From an uncultured Clostridium sp. (lineage in GTDB: Bacteria; Bacillota; Clostridia; TANB77; CAG-508), in contig USFW01000004.1 of assembly GCA_900553985.1 (NCBI GenBank), forward strand, positions 30,172-94,171: a stretch of DNA of 64,000 nucleotides, read 5' to 3'. Of this stretch, positions 17,628 to 26,632 are shown in pieces. The position numbers and the translations under genes are program-made. How positions within the stretch are numbered: position 1 is the first letter of the stretch; every line of letters starts with the position of its first letter. Below the pieces are notes generated by a model that searched no databases, was not told the DNA's origin, and worked only from the letters and a program-made list of their open reading frames with translations.

Positions 17628-18130
17628 TATAATTCGTCCTTTCCTATTTTTATTTTTAATTCGTTTAAAGCCTTATATAGTCTTGTTTTTACTGTACTTA
17701 AATTAGAATTTGTAATTTTAGAAATTTCAGCTAAACTTTTATCTTCGAAAAATCTTAAAATGATAACAGTTTTTAATTTTGGTTGTAGGCTATCTATTGC
17801 TTTATATAAGTCCATTACATCTGTTACATCTTTATTTTCAAAATCTTCTGAAAAAATCTCATAATCTTGAATATTAAATATTGGTTCTTTCTTTTGCTTT
17901 TTTAAATATTTTAAACTTTCATTTATTGCTATTCTATATATCCAAGTTTCAAGATACTTTTCTTCTCTTAATTTCTCAAGATTATCTAAAGCTTTTAGTA
18001 TAGTATTTTGTATTACATCTAAAGATTGTTCTTCGTCTTTAATATAACTAAATACTAGCCTATAAAGCTTTTCTTGATTTTTATTTATATATTGTATTAT
18101 TAGCTGATTTCTTTCATCTAAATTTTTCAA
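17627..18130 (-). CDS. sigV: ECF sigma factor SigV-like
   Basis: This 167-residue extracytoplasmic-function sigma factor has region 2 at about 18-80 (YRLVFSYIKDEEQSLDVIQNTILKAL, ETWIYRIAINESLKYL) and region 4 at about 115-160 (LQPKLKTVIILRFFEDKSLAEI, LSTVKTRLYKALNEL). The start is TTG with GAGGAG 6 nt upstream. It heads sigV-rsiV-deacetylase, and its stop overlaps the rsiV start. Expected to be released by lysozyme and to direct its own operon. I could not identify the autoregulatory ECF promoter with confidence in 18131-18240. Confidence 0.9.
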   Translation of the reverse strand: MKNLDERNQLIIQYINKNQEKLYRLVFSYIKDEEQSLDVIQNTILKALDNLEKLREEKYLETWIYRIAINESLKYLKKQKKEPIFNIQDYEIFSEDFENKDVTDVMDLYKAIDSLQPKLKTVIILRFFEDKSLAEISKITNSNLSTVKTRLYKALNELKIKIGKDEL

Positions 18131-18235
18131 GTTCTTCTCCTCTTTCTTTGGCTTACATTTATTAGATATTTTTCTTTATAAAAAAGTTTGTTTTTTCATA
18201 TTTTTTATTTATTATAATTCAATATTATAAATATT

Positions 18236-18293
18236 CATATAATTATCAACTATTTTCAGCGACTAATTTGTAAAAACTATTATATAGTAACAC
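18236..18293. repeat. Right half of the dispersed palindromic repeat
   Basis: It matches the 12257-12317 half of the full copy: ATAATTATCAACTATT, CTAATTTGTAAAA and TATTATATAGTAACA, with scattered substitutions. The left half is missing. It lies between the divergent sigV and adenosine deaminase-like genes. Confidence 0.6.
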
Positions 18294-18320
18294 AAATTCT
18301 CTAAAATGTTTACATAAATA

Positions 18321-18349
18321 TTGAATTATTTTACTTTTTATGGTACAAT
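18321..18349 (+). promoter_or_regulatory. Sigma-A promoter for the ADA-SLOG gene
   Basis: TTGAAT (18321-18326), a 17-nt spacer and TACAAT (18344-18349) lie 40 bp before the ATG at 18390, which has GGAGG 8 nt upstream. Confidence 0.65.
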
Positions 18350-18389
18350 ATTGAGTAATTACTTAAATTTATAATTGGAGGAAATATAA

Positions 18390-20897
18390 ATGAAAGATTT
18401 AAAATTTTTAAATAAGTTTTATTTAGACAAAGAAAAAGATATAATAATAAATTTGTACAAATCAAGTGAAGATGAAATAACATATATTTTAGAAACTCCA
18501 AATCATAATACCGGAAATTTAATTACTAATTTAGCAAAAATTTGTAACGTAGAAACTATTAAAAACGAAAATGATATGAAAATAATAACAGGAACTATCC
18601 CTGCAAGTATAAATGGTGATAATGAAATAGTTTACATTTTTAGACTTGGTGGTTTTAAAATTGCTAACATTTATGAAAATGGAAAAATAGAAATAAAAGC
18701 TAAAATTCCAGCAATCACAAAAACTCTTATGTCTCAAACTAAAGAATATAATTTGCCTATAGAAAAAACCATTATTAAATCATATATCTTGAAAAAATCA
18801 AAATTTAGAACAGATTTACATACACATATGAATGCAAATCTATCTCCAGATTGCTTGATTGCTTTAGGCATAAGTAATCAAATTAGATATCCTTTATACT
18901 ATATTAAAAAACTAAATTTAATAATGTCTAAAAAACAAGAAGTTGAAATCGCAAAACAAAGAGAGTTTGTTAAAGAACAATTTAAAGATTCTGAGTTAAA
19001 AGGCAAATATTTAACAAGAAAAATTGATGATAATACTTTTATTAATTTTGCCGATTTTATATTAAATAACTTAGAAAATGCTAATTACAATATTTCAAAA
19101 ATAAGAACAAGTTTAGCTATTTTAAAAGATGGTCAAGCTGTATTTACTAATTTAGAAAAATTATACATATACAGATATGTTTTTGCAAGAGGTGTTGAAA
19201 GTGACACTAAAATATTATTAAATGAAAATTATATAAATAAAATTCCTGAACAAGATATAAAAAATATGGTTATTCAAATGTTAAAAGATAAAGGGGAAAA
19301 CAATAAATATGCAAAAAATAATTTCTTTCAAAACAAGTTATTATGGATTGCTAGAGAATATCAGAAACAAGGAATAAAATATGTAGAAGTAGCAGATACC
19401 AATCTTACCAAAAAAGGAGAACCTGCAATAAAATTACTAGAAGATGTTCATGAGATAATGCCTAAAATTGAAGAAGAAACTGGTGTAAAAATTAGATTTT
19501 TATTTGCAATTAGACGAATTCCATTAACTATTATTAAAGATCAAAAAACAAGCTTAAATTACTTAAGAGAAAATTTAGATGTTATGAAAGCTGTTGCTAA
19601 AAGTCCATATGTTGTTGGTAGTGATTTTATTGGTGAAGAAATAAATGATATAAGTGAATTACAACCAGCTATTAATGAAATTGTGAGATATGTAGTTGAA
19701 GAAGATAATGGATTTACAATAAGAATACATGCTGGTGAAAATGATAGCTTAAGAGATAATGTAGAAAAATCAATTGATTGTATTAAGGCTTCTTTAAAAC
19801 CTGGAGAAAAAATGCCAAAATTTAGATTAGGTCATGGTTTATACACAGCAGATTTAAAAACAGAAAAAGGTAAAAACTTAATCAAAAAAATGCAAGAAAC
19901 TGGAGCTATTCTTGAGTTCCAATTAACATCAAACGTTAGATTAAATAATTTAAGTGATTTATCAAAACATCCTTTAAAAACATATTTAGAAAATAATATC
20001 AAATGTATCCAAGGTACTGATGGTTGTGGATTTTATGGTACAGATACAATTGATGAACAATTAGCATTACAAAATTTATTAAACTTAAATGATCAAGATT
20101 TCCTAAAAATGCGTGAAGTTGAAGATCAATTAATAAGTGATAGCGACAAATATTTTGAGGAAAAAAGCAAAAAATTTGAAGAATTTTTAAATGGAAGAAC
20201 TTTAAGAGAAGCTATATTAGAAGAAGAATTGTTAAATGAAGAAAAAAGCAAAGATAATAATATGGATTTGAGAATTCGTAAAGGTGTTTTCTCAAAAGAA
20301 ATTCTAAAAAGCAAAATAAAAGAATTGCCAACAGATAAGATTCCAATAATAATTGCTGGTGGTAGCTTTAATGGTCAAAATAGAGAAACTCTCTTAACAG
20401 AAGAAGGTCAAAAAATGCTTGAAGAGTTAATTAAGAAAATTAATAATGAAAAAGCTTATTTTGTAATAGGTCATAAAATGGAAGGCTTTGAAAAAGCTCT
20501 TGTAGATATTTCAAAAAAATTAAATAAAAAATTTGAAATCGATGCTATTGTTCCAAAGATGATGTCTGAAGAAAATGGACAAAAACTTATAAATGAAAAT
20601 ATTGATAAAATTCGTATTTCAACAGAAAATGAAGATTCTGGAATATATAAAAGCTTTAATTATGAAATTTTTGAAAGAAGAAGTTCTGTGGTAGTTGCTT
20701 TTGATGGAAATTCTCCAGTTTCTAATCTTGTTCAAGAAGCTAAAAATGGTAAAGGAAAATCTAAAATATATGTTAATGCCCAAAACACTTCATTATATGA
20801 GAAAGCAAAATCTTTAACAGGTTATGTTGTTCCTTTTAATAGTGGTGACAATATAGTTGATAGAATTTTACAAGAAAATCCTGAAATAGCAGAATAA
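18390..20897 (+). CDS. Adenosine deaminase-like protein fused to a SLOG/LOG-like Rossmann domain
   Basis: This is an 835-residue multidomain protein. The first ~138 residues form an unassigned alpha/beta domain. The amidohydrolase core of the adenosine/AMP deaminase family follows: TDLHTHMNANLSPD (zinc His pair, about 141-154), YVEVADTN, IRIHAGEND (His and Glu of the HAGE motif, about 446), RLGHGLY (about 480) and GTDGCGFYGT (the SDDP-like site, here altered). Residues about 650-835 form a second nucleotide-binding module, IIIAGGSFNGQNRETLL ... AYFVIGHKMEGFEKAL, like SLOG/LOG N-glycosidase or nucleotide-sensor folds. ADA family enzymes deaminate adenosine-type nucleosides; the fusion implies coupled purine nucleotide cleavage or sensing. 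It is monocistronic, with its own promoter and terminator. Confidence 0.7.
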   Translation: MKDLKFLNKFYLDKEKDIIINLYKSSEDEITYILETPNHNTGNLITNLAKICNVETIKNENDMKIITGTIPASINGDNEIVYIFRLGGFKIANIYENGKIEIKAKIPAITKTLMSQTKEYNLPIEKTIIKSYILKKSKFRTDLHTHMNANLSPDCLIALGISNQIRYPLYYIKKLNLIMSKKQEVEIAKQREFVKEQFKDSELKGKYLTRKIDDNTFINFADFILNNLENANYNISKIRTSLAILKDGQAVFTNLEKLYIYRYVFARGVESDTKILLNENYINKIPEQDIKNMVIQMLKDKGENNKYAKNNFFQNKLLWIAREYQKQGIKYVEVADTNLTKKGEPAIKLLEDVHEIMPKIEEETGVKIRFLFAIRRIPLTIIKDQKTSLNYLRENLDVMKAVAKSPYVVGSDFIGEEINDISELQPAINEIVRYVVEEDNGFTIRIHAGENDSLRDNVEKSIDCIKASLKPGEKMPKFRLGHGLYTADLKTEKGKNLIKKMQETGAILEFQLTSNVRLNNLSDLSKHPLKTYLENNIKCIQGTDGCGFYGTDTIDEQLALQNLLNLNDQDFLKMREVEDQLISDSDKYFEEKSKKFEEFLNGRTLREAILEEELLNEEKSKDNNMDLRIRKGVFSKEILKSKIKELPTDKIPIIIAGGSFNGQNRETLLTEEGQKMLEELIKKINNEKAYFVIGHKMEGFEKALVDISKKLNKKFEIDAIVPKMMSEENGQKLINENIDKIRISTENEDSGIYKSFNYEIFERRSSVVVAFDGNSPVSNLVQEAKNGKGKSKIYVNAQNTSLYEKAKSLTGYVVPFNSGDNIVDRILQENPEIAE

Positions 20898-20957
20898 AAA
20901 TAAAATATATTTTGTTTTATATATAATAAGAAATATCACAATTACTTATTGTATACA

Positions 20958-21042
20958 AAAAAGAGCTAAATCCCAAAATATATTCAATTTTAAAAATAAA
21001 ATTTCTAAATTATTGAATACATAAAGGTAATAGCTCTTTTTT
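20958..21042. terminator. Bidirectional terminator with a structured loop
   Basis: AAAAAAGAGCTA pairs with TAGCTCTTTTTTT across an ~60-nt loop that itself contains TATTCAATTT ... AAATTATTGAATA. It separates the convergent ADA-like and CvpA genes. Confidence 0.6.
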
Positions 21043-21098
21043 TAGTGATTTTTTATTTTATTTAAATTATGTTATTGTATCTTTTGATACAACTTTTT

Positions 21099-21713
21099 CT
21101 AATTATTAAAAAATACATTTAATACATTATTGTCACTCATTATATTTCCAATAGTAGATTCATCTACTGCTTTAACTACATTATTTTCTGGATTTATTTC
21201 TCCTACTAAATTTATAATTAGTAAAGCTATATAAGTTATTAAAAGACCTCTTAATATTCCATATATCGCTCCACCAAGTTTGTTACATTGCTTTAGTATA
21301 GGCAATTTAGCAACAAAGTTTGCTAATGCTGTTACAAACCTTAATGCTAATCTTAGTCCAATATAAAGTAATAAAATTACTAATCCTTGAACTATACTGA
21401 TTGATAAGTTTCTTGCTGTTTCTGGTAACATTCCTTCTTTGATTGTGTTTATTAATTCTGCTTCATTTTTGTCTTTGGCTAGTTCTGTTGCTTTTTCTAA
21501 TATTGTATTTTCTATTGTTTCATCAATACTAGTAGTATTAATTATAAAATTAGAAACTGGTTTGTAAATAAATATAATTACAACTATTGAAATTATTGTT
21601 GCACATAATTGTATAGATAAAGTTATTAATCCCTTCCTATATGCTAAAAGTGCTGATAAAACTACAACTGCAACAATTACTATATCTACTATAAAATCCA
21701 TTTCAAAATTCAT
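21099..21713 (-). CDS. CvpA-family membrane protein
   Basis: This 204-residue integral membrane protein has four hydrophobic segments (about 8-25, 33-52, 105-125 and 153-172), in the usual CvpA/colicin V production layout. It starts FIVDIVIVAVVVLSALLAYRKGLI with the family Arg-Lys-Gly after helix 1, and later has KLGGAIYGILRGLLI with the Gly-rich helix. The role in Gram-positives is poorly defined. The gene lies 105 nt downstream of a DUF5711 gene on the same strand, likely co-transcribed. Confidence 0.85.
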   Translation of the reverse strand: MNFEMDFIVDIVIVAVVVLSALLAYRKGLITLSIQLCATIISIVVIIFIYKPVSNFIINTTSIDETIENTILEKATELAKDKNEAELINTIKEGMLPETARNLSISIVQGLVILLLYIGLRLALRFVTALANFVAKLPILKQCNKLGGAIYGILRGLLITYIALLIINLVGEINPENNVVKAVDESTIGNIMSDNNVLNVFFNN

Positions 21714-21818
21714 CCCTCTCTATTTCTATTATATTTTTAGTTATTAAAATTTTACGAAAGCATTTTTTAATTTTATGTTCTCTCTTAGAATACTTCTAAA
21801 AAGTTTAATTCTACTTTG

Positions 21819-22997
21819 TTATAAATTAACAATTTCAACCTTATCTCTATAAATTATTCCTGCTATATTATTTCCAACTGTTATATTGGTTATTTCTTGA
21901 TTTGCAATATATCTTTTTACTAACCAACCGCCTGTATTTATAAATTCTATTTCAGTCCCCAAGTTTAATGCAATTATATCTCCTTCAGTATGAAACTCTT
22001 TAATTACTGTATTTACTGTATATTCTTTTGTCGATTTATTTTCTATGTTTACAATATTTACAACAGAATCTGCTGAGAAAATTCCAGATGATTTCTCTTC
22101 AATCGTAACTACATTGTTGTTTAATTCAATAGATTCTAATGTAATTTTTTTGTCTTTATTTTCAAATAAAGTAGTTTCTGCATCATTTTCAATCATTGTG
22201 ATTCCATCTGTATACATACAGATTAATTTATTTTTATTTTGATAATTAACATTAGTTACTAGTCTGTTTGCTTCACTTGTATAATTTTTTTCTTCTGAAT
22301 TTGCTGGATCTGTTTTTGCTTTTTCTATTGAGATAATTCTAATATTTGATTGTATAACAGTTCCAGAAGGATTTACTTCTGCTATCGCTAAATGTTTGTT
22401 ATCATTTGATATACTAACATCTACTGCCATAGTTGTTGATAAAAATCTTTTAAATAGTTCATTTCCTTTAGGATCAAAAACTTCGATTATACTTTTATAG
22501 CTCGTGTCTGAAATTATAACTGCAACATATCCACTTTCATTTACATGGATTTGTGATATATTTCCTTCTATGCTATTTTCCCATATAACTTGCTTATCTT
22601 CTATTAAATAAACTTTTTGTCCTTTTGTTTCAGCAATTGCTAAGAATCTATTTGCTGAATTAAAAATCGGATTATTTATTTGAAGATCAATTTCAGTTTC
22701 TTTATTACCATTATTTCCATATATATTTAGTTTATTTTTATTTAATATCCCTATATATTTATTAAAAGCATATATATTTGAAGTTTGACCTGCATCTAAT
22801 TCTATTACTGATACATTATTCTGTGTTACTTGTTTTCTAAATATCTTTGTGTCAATCCATTCTCTTGCATCTTTGTTTGTAATATATAATGAAACTATAA
22901 CTATTATTCCGATAACTAAAATTGAAATTAGTATTGAAATTAGTATTTTCTTTTTATTAATTTTGTTTTCAGTTGTTTCTTGCCAATAATCTTTCAT
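21819..22997 (-). CDS. DUF5711 membrane-anchored beta-propeller-like protein
   Basis: This 392-residue protein has a cytoplasmic start, a membrane helix at about 20-40 and a long extracellular region. Repeated blade-like segments (NIYAFNKYIGILNKNKLNIYGNNG, VYLIEDKQVIWE, GYVAVIISDTSYKSIIEVFDPKG) resemble the WD40/PQQ-like propeller of DUF5711 proteins. These are common in Clostridia and often sit next to CvpA, as here. No catalytic residues are apparent, so a scaffold or envelope role is likely but unproven. Confidence 0.75.
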   Translation of the reverse strand: MKDYWQETTENKINKKKILISILISILVIGIIVIVSLYITNKDAREWIDTKIFRKQVTQNNVSVIELDAGQTSNIYAFNKYIGILNKNKLNIYGNNGNKETEIDLQINNPIFNSANRFLAIAETKGQKVYLIEDKQVIWENSIEGNISQIHVNESGYVAVIISDTSYKSIIEVFDPKGNELFKRFLSTTMAVDVSISNDNKHLAIAEVNPSGTVIQSNIRIISIEKAKTDPANSEEKNYTSEANRLVTNVNYQNKNKLICMYTDGITMIENDAETTLFENKDKKITLESIELNNNVVTIEEKSSGIFSADSVVNIVNIENKSTKEYTVNTVIKEFHTEGDIIALNLGTEIEFINTGGWLVKRYIANQEITNITVGNNIAGIIYRDKVEIVNL

Positions 22998-23196
22998 ATC
23001 TTGTTTCTCCTTATCTTTCGCTGGTTATATTCTACTATAATGTATTCAAAAAAGCAATATTTTTAAACTTTGCATTGAGTTTTTTTGTGTTATATAAATT
23101 ATATAATCTTTTAAAATAACTTAATATATATTCTTGGTAAGTTTTCTGCCTTAAATAGATAATATAACTGTATACACTCTTTTTTTATTCTAACTT

Positions 23197-24231
23197 TTAA
23201 GTTTTACTTCTTGAAACAATTTTAACAATTTGAATTATTCCTAAATAGCCAAAGAAAGGGTATAAAATTTGTACTAAATTTGAAAATCCAATTTTTGATA
23301 TAAACACAGAAGTTATGCACATAATTAACGCAATATGTTGATAACTTTTCTTTTTTTCGCATATATTTTGTATAAAACTATTTCCAACTGATATACTTGT
23401 TGTAAATATAGAACTTAATATTATAAATCCATATATAGTCGCTAATATATTGGAAAGTTTTGAAACCAAATATACTGCTGGCATTTCCAACTTTTCTATG
23501 TTTACATCAATTTTTGATAATATTAAAAATAAAATCATTGATAATGTTGCAACTATTACCGTTATTAAAATAGATGCATATTTATTAATTATACTATTCT
23601 TTAAATAATCCTTTAATGTGATTAATACTGGAATTAATAATATACTATTATAACTACTATATAATATACTTTTTAGTATAAACATTAAGCTGTTATTATT
23701 ATTTATAGTGTATTGCTGAATTTTGGAAATATCAATTACTCCTAATATTTCTATTCCTATATATATAATAAAAAAAATTAAAAATGGAACTATAATTGTA
23801 CTAACTTTTACAACCCCTTTTGTGCTAGTCATAAATATTATATAGCATGATATTGCTAATATAGCACTTCCTATTAAGCTATTTATTCCTAGTTGTTGTT
23901 CAAAATATGCCCCAAATCCTGAAATCATTATGAAAAATGTTACTAATAAGAATGTATTAATAATAATGTTTAGTATGCTAATTAAATTTTTCTTGTCTCT
24001 TCCAATTATAATTTCTAAGAATTCTCTATATGTACTAATGTCATTTTTTTGTATTATTTTAAAGGTTTTATATATTATATATCCTATTAGTGTACTTGAA
24101 ATTATAATCCCAATAATTCCCTTCATTCCATATGCATAAAAGAAAACATAAATTTCTTGACCAGATGCAAATCCTGCACCAATTAATGCTCCTATTATTA
24201 CAAAAACAATTTTCGAAATACTTTTTATCAT
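23197..24231 (-). CDS. YkvI-family (COG3949) membrane transporter-like protein
   Basis: This 344-residue protein has about ten hydrophobic segments. The N-terminal IGALIGAGFASGQEIYVFF is the signature of the YkvI family, related in fold to APC/NSS-type transporters, and reproduces the unwound first helix with GAGFASGQE. No substrate is known. The start ATG has AGAAAGG 14 nt upstream, a long spacing. It lies between DUF5711 and the Gld-type ABC operon with about 200-nt (upstream of DUF5711) and about 90-nt gaps. Confidence 0.8.
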   Translation of the reverse strand: MIKSISKIVFVIIGALIGAGFASGQEIYVFFYAYGMKGIIGIIISSTLIGYIIYKTFKIIQKNDISTYREFLEIIIGRDKKNLISILNIIINTFLLVTFFIMISGFGAYFEQQLGINSLIGSAILAISCYIIFMTSTKGVVKVSTIIVPFLIFFIIYIGIEILGVIDISKIQQYTINNNNSLMFILKSILYSSYNSILLIPVLITLKDYLKNSIINKYASILITVIVATLSMILFLILSKIDVNIEKLEMPAVYLVSKLSNILATIYGFIILSSIFTTSISVGNSFIQNICEKKKSYQHIALIMCITSVFISKIGFSNLVQILYPFFGYLGIIQIVKIVSRSKT

Positions 24232-24323
24232 TACTTTTTAATATACCTTTCTTTTTGATTTTATACTTTCTGTAAAACAAGAAAAACTCCATAAATATTT
24301 TATGAAGCTTTTCTTGTTTTATT

Positions 24324-25937
24324 CTATTTTTTTCTTCTTCTTACTTGCCATACAATTATTCCTGCTATAATTATAGATATTGGAACTACAAATATAATTG
24401 CTTTTACTATTATATCTTGTTGTTCAGTTGCTGTATATGTTACTGTTCCTGTACTTTTTCTTGCTGTTATATCTTCTTCCCTATCTGATAATTTTGCAAT
24501 TGAATTTAATACTACATCTTTATTATTATATGCTAATTGTATTATTGGATATTGAGAATTTTGGCTTAATTGATAATCTGAAACAAAAAAGTTTTCACCA
24601 TATATAATTAACTTAGACGTTTTTGCTCCTTCTCCTGTTTCTTCATTTCCTTCTGATATAATTTTCTCTAATTCAGCACCTAATAGTAATTGTCCTTTTT
24701 CCTCATTTTCTTGAGCTTCATTTGATTGGATACTAAAATCAGTTCTAAAATATGCACTTTCACTTGTTTTTAATATATCATTTTTTGTAACTTTTAATTC
24801 TGATAATTTTTCATCATTTACATTTATTTTAGTTGCATTTACAAAAATTATTCCATTTTCATATAAGTCTTCTGTAATTTCTGAATATTGAGCTTCTGGT
24901 ATTATAAAATCAGGAGCGCCTGATAACATTTTTGAGTTATCTGTTTCTCTAATTACACCAACCGTAAATGGTTCTATACCATATAACGCTAAGACTTTAT
25001 TTACATTTGGCAAATCTTTAGATGTTGATAAGGCTGCATTTAACCATAGAATGTTTCCACCTTTATTTATATAATCTATAATTGAATTTGTTGCCACATC
25101 ATCAAAATCTTTTTCAGGTGTTGTAATTACTAAAGTATCACAATCATCAGGAATTTTTCCTGTTGATAATACATTTAAAGTTGTTGTTTCTGTAATTTCA
25201 TTTTGTAAATACATTTGTAGATATTTCATATTTTGATTTAATGAAAATTGTCCATATCCTTCTAAGAAATATACTTTTGGTATTTCATCAGCTGTTACTG
25301 TCATTATTGCACTTGTTAGTTTTTCTTCTGCAATGCTTATTCTTTCTCCTGTGCTTGAATCATATGTTACTAAGTCATTTGCTGATAAAACTTTTGATTT
25401 TTCTCCACAAGCTACTATTATTCCACTTGTATCTGTTGTAATTCCATATTTTTCTACTAAATCAGGTCTATCTGTTGCATTTACACTTTCTACAATAATT
25501 TTTTCATTTGCTTTATTATATTGCTTAGCCAAATCTAAATCTACTGCTTCTTCTGAATATCCAATAAAATATATATGAATCTCTTTATCTATATTCTTAA
25601 CTTTATCTTTACTCTCATCTGACAATGTGTATAATTTTTCTTGACTGAAATCTATTGGCGTTAAATTTAATTTTTGCATTCCTATATTTATTCCTAAAAA
25701 TATCGCAACTATTAATAAAACTAAGATTAATGTTTTTGTTCCATTAATTAACCATTTTTTCTTGATTATTTCAATAAATTTGTTTGGCTTTTTTTCTTTT
25801 TTTGCTTTATTATCTGTTATTTTGCTTTTATCTTTTTGTACTTTATTTTCTAATGTTTTATTTTTATCCTTTTTTATATTATTTTTAGGTTCTTTTCCTT
25901 TTAATTTAGCTTCTTTGCTTTTTTTATTCTCTTTCAA
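24324..25937 (-). CDS. GldG-like auxiliary component of an ABC exporter
   Basis: This ~537-residue membrane protein of the ABC_transp_aux/GldG type usually accompanies an ABC-2 permease and ATPase. A highly basic N-terminus precedes a membrane helix (near ORF residues 90-110) and a large extracellular domain containing SQEKLYTLSDESKDKVKNID, YFLEGYGQFSLNQNM and GGNILWLNAAL. A second helix at the end is followed by WQVRRRKK. I place the start at TTG 25937 because AAGGAGG lies 7 nt before it. The in-frame ATG at 26003 would overlap the permease gene and has no ribosome site. It is the last gene of an ATPase-permease-GldG operon. Confidence 0.85.
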   Translation of the reverse strand: MKENKKSKEAKLKGKEPKNNIKKDKNKTLENKVQKDKSKITDNKAKKEKKPNKFIEIIKKKWLINGTKTLILVLLIVAIFLGINIGMQKLNLTPIDFSQEKLYTLSDESKDKVKNIDKEIHIYFIGYSEEAVDLDLAKQYNKANEKIIVESVNATDRPDLVEKYGITTDTSGIIVACGEKSKVLSANDLVTYDSSTGERISIAEEKLTSAIMTVTADEIPKVYFLEGYGQFSLNQNMKYLQMYLQNEITETTTLNVLSTGKIPDDCDTLVITTPEKDFDDVATNSIIDYINKGGNILWLNAALSTSKDLPNVNKVLALYGIEPFTVGVIRETDNSKMLSGAPDFIIPEAQYSEITEDLYENGIIFVNATKINVNDEKLSELKVTKNDILKTSESAYFRTDFSIQSNEAQENEEKGQLLLGAELEKIISEGNEETGEGAKTSKLIIYGENFFVSDYQLSQNSQYPIIQLAYNNKDVVLNSIAKLSDREEDITARKSTGTVTYTATEQQDIIVKAIIFVVPISIIIAGIIVWQVRRRKK

Positions 25938-25951
25938 AATTATGCCTCCTT

Positions 25952-26632
25952 TTACCTTACACTTTTTCTTCTTTGCATTACTATTATTGTTAATACTAAA
26001 CACATAACTGTAAATGCTATAAATGTTACCATATCTGCGATGTCTATTTGTCCTGAAGGAAATTTAGTAAATAAATTTATTAGTGAAAAATTTGAAAATG
26101 CACTACTAAAGTTTGGTAAAAACCATGTTAATATAAAAAATCCTATTGTTATAACTCCTGCAACTATTTGATTTTCTGTTATACTTGAAGCTAATATTCC
26201 AAAAGATATATAGCTCATTGCTAATAATAAAAATCCAAATAAAGTTACTAATGCTGTTGTTATATGAGGTGTTCCAAAGAAACTTAATATTCCAAAATAT
26301 AAAAATGTACAAAGTTCAGTTATTAAAACAATTAGTGTTGCTGATATAAATTTTCCTAACACAACTTTTGTAATGCTAAGAGGTGATGTTAATAATAATT
26401 GTTCTGTTCCTGATTTTCTTTCTTCTGCAATTGTTCTCATTGTTAATATTGGAGTAATAAATGTTAATATTGTTGCTCCAGAATAAAATATGTATTCAAA
26501 ATTTGTGCTTTTATAGTAAAATACATCTGTATAGAAAAATATACTAAACATTAATAAAAATAATCCTATAAAAACATATCCTACTGGTGAAAAGAAGTAT
26601 GATTTAAATTCTTTTTTTATAACTGCCCACAT
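25952..26632 (-). CDS. ABC-2 type permease (GldF/NosY-like)
   Basis: This 226-residue membrane protein has six hydrophobic segments and begins MWAVIKKEFKSYFFSPVGYVFIG, the usual opening of GldF-like permeases (cytoplasmic helix, then Pro-Gly-Tyr). TMRTIAEERKSGTEQLLLTSP is the conserved coupling-helix region facing the ATPase. Its start overlaps the ATPase stop (TAATG), so the two are translationally coupled. In Bacteroidetes the homologues serve gliding. In Firmicutes the same trio is an uncharacterised exporter, so gliding should not be assumed. Confidence 0.88.
   Translation of the reverse strand: MWAVIKKEFKSYFFSPVGYVFIGLFLLMFSIFFYTDVFYYKSTNFEYIFYSGATILTFITPILTMRTIAEERKSGTEQLLLTSPLSITKVVLGKFISATLIVLITELCTFLYFGILSFFGTPHITTALVTLFGFLLLAMSYISFGILASSITENQIVAGVITIGFFILTWFLPNFSSAFSNFSLINLFTKFPSGQIDIADMVTFIAFTVMCLVLTIIVMQRRKSVR

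Noticed and set aside
18390..20897. RdrB-like protein of a RADAR defence system
   Set aside because: No RdrA ATPase is adjacent, and the C-terminal SLOG-like domain is not part of that system.
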